Source: Neolecta irregularis DAH-3
Lineage: Eukaryota > Ascomycota > Neolectomycetes > Neolectales > Neolectaceae
Direction: 5' to 3'
DNA: 17,519 bases
Assembly: GCA_001929475.1 (NCBI GenBank)
Contig: LXFE01000302.1
Coordinates: forward strand, 1-17,519
In this document: in pieces, positions 10,073 to 17,519 of the stretch
Layout: each line of letters starts with the position of its first letter
Numbering within the stretch: the stretch's first letter is position 1
Notes under the pieces: generated by a model
Databases searched by the model: none
What the model was told of the DNA's origin: nothing
What the model saw: only the letters and a program-made list of their open reading frames with translations
Program-made: the position numbers and the translations under genes

Positions 10073-10828
10073 TTACTCAAGTGGATGGTATCGGTTGCAA
10101 TTGTAAGAGTATGTACGGTTTACATCTCATTCATATCTTCGGAAAATCATTTGCGCTTTTTTTTGAAGGTTATTCGCTCGTTATGTATTTTCGTAATCTC
10201 TACATCAGGTTGAAAAACAACGACGAGCCATTCGTCTGGTTTATTCAACCTTGCCTTGAGATAAGGATTATCTTTACTCAAATCTTCATTCATTAGTCTC
10301 TGGCTGAAGAGTTACCAAGCCAAAGATTGCTACAAAAATAACTATGCATACCCTCAAAAATAGTGAATTTTGATCCCCATAATTTTGTAACACTCAAGTT
10401 CAAGTTATCAGTCAGCATTTTGTGATTTTAGCTTTCTGAAAATGAAGTTTAGGGTTAGGGTTAGGGTTAGGGTTAGATAGATGATAGATAATTATTCTGA
10501 ATGAGGAAGGGGCAAAGAGTGTGGTTGGGTGGATGCATATGGCAAGCTATTTGATCAACTACGAGTCTGTCTTTACAGAGGACCTCTTAGAGAAATTCCA
10601 ATTGAACTTCTTTCTGGGTTCTGAGTCAACAGAGGATAAGAGATCTATAAATATTGCCTAATGAAGATATTCCAGGGTTTCGAGTTTCTTTTGTCTTGTT
10701 GTAGTCTATGATTGTTGGTGGAAATGACAGGGCAGCGAATAAAGGAATTGGCGATGTGAAGGAATGACGTTCCCCATCGCATCCTGTTTCAATAGAACCA
10801 AACTAATCCACCTACATCCCCTATTTCA
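10073..10828. other. Intergenic region with telomere-type repeat
   Basis: There is no gene in this 756-base stretch. The one clear structure is the TTAGGG array listed separately. An open frame of 71 codons starting at 10081 looks like 3' untranslated sequence of the zinc-finger gene. Confidence 0.45.
10449..10476 (+). repeat. Interstitial telomeric repeat, (TTAGGG)4 plus TTAG
   Basis: Four perfect TTAGGG units and a partial fifth form 28 bases inside an intergenic region. TTAGGG is the usual telomere unit of filamentous fungi, so this is either a scar of break repair or fusion, or a short promoter-type telo-box. A TAGATAGATGATAGATA stretch follows directly. Confidence 0.9.
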
Positions 10829-11710
10829 ATGCCCGTCTGCAACGGCTACTCGTGCTCGATCTTCATCGAAGATAGTCCCCTACTTGAATCAGATACCACT
10901 CGGATAAATAGTGCCTCAGTCGGGACGTACATTCAATCTCGGGGTATGCAGGTCAATTGATTCATTCAGGGATTAAACTAGGGATCTAGACAATGCCGAA
11001 TTTAATATTCGGTTAGAAAAAGAATCTCGTTCGCAGGCTGTCGTCGTAAAAGTTTACCTTGATGGAATACCCAGTTATAGTCTCGTGATGCGACCTGAGC
11101 GAACCGATGCTCGGATTAACGGACGAATGGTCTCGAATACCGAGTTTCGACCGCTAATGTTTACCCCACTGTTGCAATGTGGTATGCTCTCGCACCGATA
11201 TCTGATTGATTCCATGTTCAGGTGCAATGATGGCCAAGACTAGTGACCCATCGGTCGGAACAATACGAATTGAAGTCTTGCCTTGTCAGATAACCAGTGA
11301 CGAGACTCTATTGAATCATACAGACTATGAGGACAGTGGGATGATTGACCAAAAGGCGCAGGAAATTGGACTGACACACCGTTCCGGGTAATGCAATCCT
11401 TTCAGTCAGATCTTAATAGATAAGGTTTGGACCCCGCAGGACAGTGAAAGAAACGAAAAGAAGGACAGTGGATGTAGCATATGATTACGCTGTACCCGGA
11501 GCCCAATTTATCTTCAATTATCGTCGGAAGGGTAGACAGTCCTTTGGTATTGCTTTATTGACAATAACAGGAGCTCTCGAACTATGCGAAATCTTCTCGC
11601 AATGTAAGCCTGTCCAACTCATCTCATATAACGATATAGTTGCATTACAACCTGGTATTGGAGATCTTCTTAGTGAAGGGTTCACCAGCCTAAAGCTCGA
11701 ACAGTCATAG
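10829..11710 (+). CDS. DUF7918-like fungal protein
   Basis: Exons 10829-10943, 10990-11181, 11222-11387, 11440-11531 and 11571-11710 give 234 residues. The introns of 46, 40, 52 and 39 nt keep all phases. The pattern matches the fungal DUF7918 domain as I know it. It has an N-terminal beta-rich part (AEFNIRLEKES, VKVYLDG), ARINGRMVSNTEFRPLMFTPL, then GTIRIEVLPC, and a C-terminal YDYAVPGAQFIFNYRRKG. The function of this family is unknown. The last intron (11532-11570) is a multiple of three and stop-free, so retaining it would give 247 residues. The 39-nt piece is treated as an intron because it has a GT-AG, a TTGAC branch-like site and the local intron size. The family call rests on remembered pattern, not on a search. 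Confidence 0.7.
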
Positions 11711-12160
11711 CAGGTCTTGTTGAATAATCGGACGAAAAGCGGCGTTATGGTTTACTTAGCGGCTCTAGTTGGTCTTTTCTTTATGTCCTAATATTGATTT
11801 TTGTATGCACTGTTATATTGTTGTATCGAAGACGATCATGGTATACTATCGAACATGTCAACGATATCAGACATGGACTTGACATCTAGGAATCAATCAT
11901 TGAACTTACCTGACGATTTCAAGACCCGAGTGGGTAGTTTTCCATTTCTTTATCGGATGACGTCAATGGCAAAGATATGTGAAAGTTTTTATCCATAGGC
12001 AAAAAGAGCTTGTAAAGCAACTACTGTCTACTGATGAAGATATCCTTCTATCGTAAGTATGGGTATGCAGATCATTTGCTGATAAATTATGAAAAACGAA
12101 ATTCATCTCAGAAGTAGAAATTCAACATTAGCGCGTAAACTAGAGACCATCCCATCAGAA
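11711..12160. other. Intergenic region between convergent genes, coding-like scraps
   Basis: This is the 3' side of both the DUF7918-like gene and the minus-strand GPI protein gene. Two short open stretches look mildly coding: a plus-strand frame at 11801-11998 and HRQKELVKQLLSTDEDILLS near 11990-12052. They are in different frames, and no intron joining them was convincing. They could be the lost tail of the upstream gene. Confidence 0.35.
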
Positions 12161-12847
12161 TTACAATATCGCAGCCACTGCAACGACTGCAATGACAGCT
12201 CCAGACAAAAGACATGAATTAGCATCAGCAGCACTTTTAGACAATGGCCTGCTTGGAGCAGTATTGTTGCTCGAGGCGGAGTTGTTCACTGTAGGATTCA
12301 ATGTACTACTCGCGGTTGGTGATTCCAAGATGGACGTGGGGTTGCCAGTGCTGGCTGTTGTTGAGCTTGATTCCTTATTGGCACCAGGGGTTGGGCTATG
12401 AGCTTTTACAGGAATTGTAGTAATAGTAGTTGACTCTTGAGATGCAGTTGGAGCTGTTCCAGCAGTAACAGTGAAGTGCTGGGATTCGGCATAAATCTGC
12501 TCTGGCTTATTTGGTGCGGTGAAACGAATGTTAATAAAGGAGCTTTTGCGTAAGCATATACTCCTAAGAATAGATGGATACCCAGTAATAAGGTCTGTGC
12601 CTTTTGCAGAAAGCTTCCCTTTACTCAAATCAACGTTACTCGCAAGAATCTTCAGTTGCTGGAGACCACCAGAGTTGTATGCAAGGAAAAGGTCAGCAGT
12701 TGACGGGTCAGTATTGACGGTGGTCCATTTGACAGTGAAATCTCCACTGGTGGGTATAACAGCATTTTGTTCAGGTTCTGTGATGGTGACTGCAGAAACA
12801 GCAACAGTAAGAGCAAGAGAAACGAGCGCGGAGACGGTGAAGTGCAT
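12161..12847 (-). CDS. Secreted GPI-anchored Ser/Thr-rich (Kre9/Knh1-like) protein
   Basis: The exons are 12847-12582 and 12542-12161 on the minus strand (215 residues). Residues 1-19 are a signal peptide (MHFTVSALVSLALTVAVSA). Next is a beta-sandwich domain of the fungal Ser-Thr-rich GPI-anchored family: VTITEPEQNAVIPTSGDF, VKWTTVNTDPSTADLFL, LASNVDLSKG, and EQIYAESQHFTV. A long Ser/Thr/Asn-rich stalk follows, likely O-glycosylated. The protein ends in a hydrophobic GPI-attachment tail (SGAVIAVVAVAAIL) after small residues (SAADANS). It probably sits at the cell surface or wall. The 39-nt intron (12543-12581) is in frame and stop-free; removing it gives ITGSFINIRFTAP, which fits the domain better. 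A TTTAAA element about 45 bases upstream (near 12891) may be its TATA box. Confidence 0.85.
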   Translation of the reverse strand: MHFTVSALVSLALTVAVSAVTITEPEQNAVIPTSGDFTVKWTTVNTDPSTADLFLAYNSGGLQQLKILASNVDLSKGKLSAKGTDLITGYPSILRSICLRKSSFINIRFTAPNKPEQIYAESQHFTVTAGTAPTASQESTTITTIPVKAHSPTPGANKESSSTTASTGNPTSILESPTASSTLNPTVNNSASSNNTAPSRPLSKSAADANSCLLSGAVIAVVAVAAIL

Positions 12848-14048
12848 TCTAGATGGAGGTGAGTAGGTGAATTGTCGGCGTCCAGTCAGCTTTTAAAGAG
12901 ACTGGCACTGTGGGAAGCAGGGGCTCGGAGGAGCGTCGTGGCTGAGTGCTTGGGCCAGAATCAGTTTGTAGTCGCACAAAAGTGCGTGGCCTAGGTTTAT
13001 CCGCTTCCACCAGCTCGTCCAACATTGAATCACATTGCTACCAACGGGCTTCAAGTCTACACATCTCCAGTATCCCGGTAACGGCATTCCATCAGCGAGA
13101 CTGCAGCCATCGATGTTCTTGGTCACTTTCAACACCCAAGGCCGTAGCGTAACTGCAACAAGCCCCAGCGCGGAGTTCCGGAGTGTCAAGTTCGCCACGC
13201 ACCTCGAGTAACCCAACGCTTTATTTGCATCGGACTCGCCAAGCTTCCATCTCATTTCAGGGCATCAGCAGTTGCTCTAACCAATCTGGGAGAATCACAG
13301 ACAGTCATCTGCTTTCTGGATCCTTTCTTGACACATTCACCAGAATAACCCTTAAAGTACAACTCCTGAAGGATTTGTAAGTAGAGGTTAAGCTATTCCA
13401 CCGGGCCTGGATTCTCGAACAGATTCATTGTCTAACTGGCCATATATTGCAACTGGAAACCTCGCACTGTTCGATGTGAAATTCACAGTTGCCATCGTCG
13501 ACGAGCGTGTGATATATCCACTTAAGGGTTCGCAACAGAGGAACAAAGTCATCAGTTCACCCCTTCGGACAACACAGAAAGGTAGGGACGGTGTAAACGT
13601 TTGTAATACGCAGGGTGTAGCTAGATGTTGCAATCATTTATAGGATTATAGATCGTTGATTGGTGAGCGCGGTCGTATGAGCTTTCAACTTCTGGGGTAC
13701 TCAAGACTTAGAAACAGAAATAAGTTAATACAATTGGCTAGCTAACAATACAGAAAACCAGTCCTTTTGAAAGCTGCCAGCAGTAGGCTGGTATCAAACG
13801 GAAAGAGGACAAATAGGATGGAGATAACGGAAACGGAAAACAACAGATATAAACCCGGGAGCGGCAGAAGGCTGCACAGCAAAATGGGGAAGGCCAGTAT
13901 CTTTCTAGGCCAGCCAGAATGGTGTAGGGTGACGAAGGGAGGGGGAGGAAGGTTGGGCAGTTTCTCGTAGGAAATACTAATATTGTGTTGATTTTGTTGA
14001 CCTTGCCACCCGTTGAAGCTCGAGTTCGAATAAGACAGGTTTTATACA
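12848..14048. other. Gene-poor stretch, no supported gene
   Basis: These 1.2 kb hold the promoter of the GPI protein gene (right of 12847) and then sequence with only short overlapping open frames on both strands, none with a motif or a plausible exon chain. The part at 13,640-14,048 lies just downstream of the RNase H fragment on the minus strand and may be the 3' part of the same old element; no poly(A)/poly(T) tract marks an end. Confidence 0.4.
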
Positions 14049-14747
14049 TCAATCTTTGATGGGATATGACGACGCTTTCTTTGCAAGAGAATCAGCCATC
14101 TGGTTCCCAGTAATACTCGCATGGCCGGGGCACCAAGCTATACTAAGCGATGTCGAAGGATTCTTCTCAAAGAAGTCAGTGACTGCTTTTCGAGCTCGAC
14201 TCATTAATCTCTCCTCGAAGTGCTTTGGTGGATCCTCGAATATCTGTATTGCTGATACATTGTCTGAAAATAAATATACGGCTGATATATTGGTCATGGT
14301 GTTTGCTATGTCACTGGCGAGATTTATCGCTCCGATGACCGCTTCAATTTCGAAGTTACTGGAGTTCATACACAAAGCCCATTCTCGACTATCTTCAAGT
14401 TGGCCATTTTCATATACTGTTACACCGCATCCGCCTTTACCGGAAGCAGTCAGAGAGCCATCGCTGTAGACAACGAGTGTGCCTCTAGTAGCAGAAAGAT
14501 TCTCAACCAACCTTTTATGCTTTATGACTGCCAAAGAACGCTCATAATCTGGTTGACATGGAAACATTGAGGTCTCTACCCGTTTCTCAGGCCATTTGAA
14601 ACTTTGAGCTAAAGAAGCGAAATCTCGACATGGAACATTATCACCTTGCAAGAAACCTAGTTTCCTCGAGATATATGGCAAGATGAGGGATGAAGATTTC
14701 CTCTCCCTTTGAACATTTTGGAAGAGGGTCGGTCGAAACAGTCGGAT
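14049..14747 (-). mobile_element. LINE-type RNase H fragment (stand-alone)
   Basis: A minus-strand frame is open from 14747 and ends at 14049. It encodes an RNase H domain of the type found at the end of non-LTR retrotransposon polyproteins, which degrades RNA in RNA:DNA hybrids. With residue 1 at 14681, the acidic set is complete: D74 in VVYSDGS, E113 in FEIEA, D140 in YLFSDN, and D197 in GNQMADSLAK, with H187 in WCPGHASITG. No reverse transcriptase lies upstream and there is no ATG before residue 39 (14567), which fits a 5'-truncated LINE copy. The intact domain could also be a captured host gene starting at that ATG (172 residues). No terminal A-tract or target-site duplication was found. 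Confidence 0.75.
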
Positions 14748-14972
14748 CTATAGGTCAGGACAACTCCAACCATGGCTGATACTGAAAATTTATATCCCAC
14801 AATCATATCGAGTTAGGTGTAATTGCCTAGCCCTCTTCACAGAACATATATAGAACTCATTTGGATCATCTGATTGGAAGATTCCTTAAGTAGGAATACC
14901 GGCACAGATTTGAACCATATCTGCAAGAATTCTGGGCGATAACATAAGGTTTGACTAGAAAATGCTCCATCA

Positions 14973-15083
14973 GGTTGAGGATCCATTAGTCTGCTGATCA
15001 GTTCAATTGCACATGACTTCGACAATTGCTTACTTGTGCTTCATGTGGCTGAGGATTCACTAGTCTGCTGACTAGCTCAATTG
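14973..15083. repeat. Direct repeat of 37 bp, spaced 74 bp
   Basis: Copies at 14973-15009 and 15047-15083 match at 31 of 37 positions, and all six differences are C/T transitions. Read on the minus strand, both copies encode a similar peptide, IELVSRLVNPQPHEA and IELISRLMDPQPDGA, but in different frames. Similarity continues beyond the core (ATGACTTCGAC occurs at 15012-15022 and again at 15330-15340, right of the inserted element). Confidence 0.75.
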
Positions 15084-15312
15084 GAGTGTTGGCAATGGGC
15101 CATGGGCTTAGCCCGGCCCATTAAAAGCCCGCGGTAAAACCCCATGGGCAGGGCCGGACCCTCAAATAGTCCAGTCCATGGGCCGGGCCAGATCCTCAGA
15201 AGATCCAATGGGCCAGTCCAATGGGCCAGTCCAATGGGCCAGTCCAATGGGCTGGGCCGGACCCTCGGAAAAGCCCATCGGCCGGGCTTTGGCCCATTGC
15301 CAACACTACGAG
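15084..15312. mobile_element. GGGCC-rich inverted-repeat element, MITE-like
   Basis: The element has terminal inverted repeats GTGTTGGCAATGGGCC at 15086-15101 and its exact reverse complement at 15291-15306. Both arms continue inward with GGCTTAGCCCGGCC-like sequence. The element is far richer in G and C than its surroundings and is built from GGGCC/GGCCC words. The same 7-bp word TCAATTG stands at both edges (15077-15083 and 15313-15319), as expected of a target-site duplication, though the word contains a palindrome and could be part of the inverted repeat. It encodes no protein, so any transposition would depend on an enzyme supplied elsewhere. Confidence 0.7.
15202..15253 (+). repeat. 13-bp tandem repeat, four copies
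   Basis: The unit AGTCCAATGGGCC occurs as four adjacent copies; the first begins GATCC and the last ends in GGGCT. It lies in the middle of the inverted-repeat element and probably arose by slippage there. Confidence 0.85.
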
Positions 15313-15319
15313 TCAATTG

Positions 15320-15745
15320 TGTTACTGTGTATGACTTCGACGATAGTGTGTCCAACCGTCCGCCCGCAGCCGACAACTGCCACCTTGGAACGGCAATTGG
15401 AACTTGTTAATTAAAGGATATGAGTGTGGGTCAGCAAAGATATCTCTTACTAGATCTGTCATAGAAAATGCCGAAAATCATTAACAAAGGGTATTATGAT
15501 TCTGGTAGCTACAGTGGTCATAGTATCTCAGCGGGCTGTCTGGTATCCAACCTCCAGAAGTCCTTCGTAGCTATGTCTTTTGTCCCAAAATCATAATGAT
15601 TCCAATCCCTCAATGAATTCAAATGCAAAAAGTGTTATGGTAGAGACAATGCCCACAGTTCTTTTATTAAGCAGGCATCAGATCCTCATTTACAAAAGCT
15701 ATTTTACGAGACAATGGTTACGACTGTTAGCAAACAGAGGTCCAT
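15320..15745. other. Intergenic region, no gene seen
   Basis: AT-rich sequence to the right of the inverted-repeat element. The start holds the continuation of the duplicated segment (ATGACTTCGAC). No open frame with a motif was found. Confidence 0.4.
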
Positions 15746-16122
15746 CTAAAACAAAAGATAATATTTCGCAGCATTAAAGGAACAAGATGACTTCCAAAAA
15801 TATTCAAAATCCCTCGAACTAGGCAGATTTTGATTGTCTCCAAGATCAGAACACCGAAATCCACCGCATATGGGCTCCTAAAAAATGCTCAAGACACTGT
15901 TGACTCCACTGCTACCACAGTTTCGGTAGTAATAAGAACATCTCCGAACTCGAGAAAGTCACTGTTCAAGTCAAACTTGCATAATCTAAATCCTAAACGC
16001 TTACTCTTCTGTGGACATGAATTTCGAATTCTGAATAACTTGCCGAAAGGTTGAGATTGGAATGCTATGTAAGGAGGATTATTAACCCGGTTGAGATTGC
16101 CAAGTTCAATTGATAATGCCAA
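15746..16122 (-). other. Exon-like open stretch, unassigned
   Basis: On the minus strand a frame open from about 16150 reads SIELGNLNRVNNPPYIAF, later FDLNSDFLEFGDVLITTETV. A possible 38-nt GT-AG intron (15878-15915) joins it to a second piece (15877-15746) beginning EPICGGFRCSDLGDN and ending at a stop. The intron size fits this genome and the translation looks protein-like, but there is no ATG, no recognised family and no upstream exon. It may be a remnant or the 3' exons of a gene whose start was not found. Confidence 0.25.
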
Positions 16123-16150
16123 TGCCGTACAGGAAAGGACTATTCGCCTG

Positions 16151-17120
16151 TTTTTATTATTTCACTGAAATCTCCGATAGCGCGCAGTAAACGATCGGCG
16201 CGCTTTGGCCAAGAGGATCAACGTAACAGTGCAGTTCTAAGATTGGCTACTGCCCCTCAAGAAGTGAACGGGCTGCGAGCAAGTGGGTGGTTATTTGTAG
16301 TTCTATCATATGAGAACATTTGCATTCCTGATTAAGCAGAACCGAAGACTCTAAATCGCGATAGGTAATTGACCAAGGGTAGTAGCCTTCGTTGTGCTGT
16401 CAGTTTTAGTTCTTAGGATGTGAAGCAATATATTGGTTTCGGAGACTTGTAAGATAGTGACCGTGCCCAGACCAAGTTCTATTTCAAAGATTTGAACAAA
16501 TACACAAACAGGACTGTACTAACCTAGAGTTTTTACGAGGTTTCCAGGTCACTAAGTATCTATTAACAGTTCAGTACAAAATATACGCTACACAAAAAGA
16601 GTGTAGTGCAGAGTTCAGTAGATGTACAGATTCTTAAAGAAACGTCATTATTTGCTACTCGATTTCAGTAGTTGACCTAGATGCATACTATCCATACTTT
16701 TCAGTACTATTACTTGTAAACTAGATGAGCCCGATCATTACTACGATCTCTAGCCCCTTCTTAGTCTGCAAGTAGATTGCTGAGAAGGTTATGACAATCG
16801 ACAAATGAAGAATAAGTAATTTGTGCTTTCCACGTTGGGTAAACCAAAAAATAAAACATATGGATTCATTTTCTCATCAATAATAAACGTCTAACACTTC
16901 ATTGCCACTGGAATAACACTCGAACTAAAAGGTACAGTTGCCTATCTGTAACCATACACTCTTGCGTGCTTACTACGGTATTACACTATGCTAAGGTAAG
17001 CAAGGAAGGTAAGGAAGGAGGAAGAGGTCAGGCGAGGTGGAGGAGAAAAATGGTACAGAGTGACAGAGAATTAAGTCAATTGAACATCACTAATGAAGTA
17101 CAAATAGTTGAATTGCATAA
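16151..17120. other. AT-rich intergenic region, no gene seen
   Basis: About 1 kb with frequent stops in all frames. A purine-rich tract with AAGGAAGG-type words lies at about 16995-17048. The word TTCAGTA recurs several times between 16569 and 16710. Nothing recognisable as a gene. Confidence 0.4.
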
Positions 17121-17188
17121 CACCTATGTTCATCTTAGTACACTGAACATAGGTGAGTATTATGTTGATCTTAGCACGCTGAACATAG
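17121..17188. repeat. Hairpin plus direct repeat
   Basis: CACCTATGTTCA at 17121-17132 and its exact complement TGAACATAGGTG at 17144-17155 form a 12-bp stem with an 11-nt loop. A 28-bp word starting TATGTT and ending GAACATAG occurs at 17125-17152 and again at 17161-17188 with three differences, so the second copy makes a shorter version of the same hairpin. Confidence 0.8.
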
Positions 17189-17390
17189 CTTGGTTCAGTA
17201 TTATCTTGTCTGCATAACTATTGTCCCATTACATATTTACGTTTGCATATCTTTATACAGGCATACATATATAGTGGGCTTACACTATCCTTGCAGATCG
17301 TATCGTCCTGATTGTATCACGTGATCCATGACAAATCTTGCGAGTATAACTTTGAGCAAATTGCAAATAAATTCACAGTTAAACAATTGC

Positions 17391-17519
17391 TAACAAGTAA
17401 GTCGTTCAAGTCAGACTTGCTTGCTTACTTGTTTATAAGCAAGCAAGTCCGGAGGACAAAAATAAGCAAGTAAGCAAGTCCAAAATTTAGACTTGCTTGT
17501 TTGGACTTGAATAGACTTG
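17391..17519. repeat. Cluster of GCAAGTC/GACTTGC inverted repeats
   Basis: A perfect 14-bp inverted repeat, GACTTGCTTGCTTA at 17414-17427 and TAAGCAAGCAAGTC at 17436-17449 with an 8-nt loop, is followed by a second pair, AAGCAAGTC at 17472-17480 and GACTTGCTT at 17490-17498. Further GACTTG words run to the window end, so the array probably continues beyond it. Confidence 0.85.

Noticed and set aside
12192-12866. Plus-strand frames across the GPI protein gene
   Set aside because: They are antisense to a gene with a signal peptide, family domain and GPI tail.
12893-13255. 120-codon minus-strand frame upstream of the GPI protein
   Set aside because: No start context, no motif, and it overlaps the likely promoter of the GPI gene.
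13738-14052. 104-codon minus-strand frame after the RNase H fragment
   Set aside because: Composition is pyrimidine-driven and no domain is visible; more likely 3' non-coding sequence of the old element.
15202-15253. CRISPR-like array
   Set aside because: The units are adjacent 13-bp tandem copies with no spacers, inside a eukaryotic repeat element.
15144-15414. Open frames through the GGGCC element
   Set aside because: They reflect the stop-poor GC-rich repeat and give only a repetitive GPVQWAS-like translation.
15830-16054. Plus-strand frame with a TPKSTAYGLLK string resembling a transposase helix-turn-helix
   Set aside because: The resemblance is one short string with no catalytic region nearby; the opposite strand reads more like protein.

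Overview
This window is nuclear DNA from a filamentous fungus, almost certainly Dikarya. The genes are split by many spliceosomal introns, and the protein families are fungal: a Git1-like phospholipid transporter, an amino-acid/choline permease, a Sae2/CtIP homologue, a DUF7918-type protein and a GPI-anchored Ser/Thr-rich wall protein. A short TTAGGG array is also present. High intron density and a J-like domain of a kind common in mushrooms lean towards Basidiomycota, but class and genus cannot be settled here. The introns are very short: about thirty can be placed by protein continuity, and they run from 30 to about 55 nt with most at 33-46 nt. Most genes therefore look broken in single-frame translation but join cleanly once these mini-introns are removed.

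Left part (1-5.3 kb). A decayed MFS transporter lies on the minus strand and runs off the left edge. A Git1-like MFS transporter in ten exons follows on the plus strand (1161-2851), then an APC-family amino-acid/choline-type permease in thirteen exons (3224-5298). The last two are intact on paper and could together scavenge phospholipid-derived glycerophosphodiesters and amines; that link is inference.

Middle (5.4-12.9 kb). In order these are an unrecognised single-pass membrane protein (5484-6355), a Sae2/Ctp1/CtIP DNA-end-resection factor (6583-8006), a CCCH zinc finger / coiled-coil / J-like protein (8932-10072), an intergenic region with four TTAGGG units (10449-10476), a DUF7918-like protein (10829-11710), and a minus-strand secreted GPI-anchored protein (12161-12847).

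Right part (12.9-17.5 kb) is gene-poor and repeat-rich. It holds a stand-alone RNase H domain that looks like the end of a LINE retrotransposon (minus strand), a duplicated 37-bp segment, a 229-bp GGGCC-rich element with terminal inverted repeats and a 7-bp flanking direct repeat, an unassigned exon-like open stretch, and two clusters of inverted repeats near the right edge. No bacterial-type system, CRISPR array, rRNA or convincing tRNA was seen.
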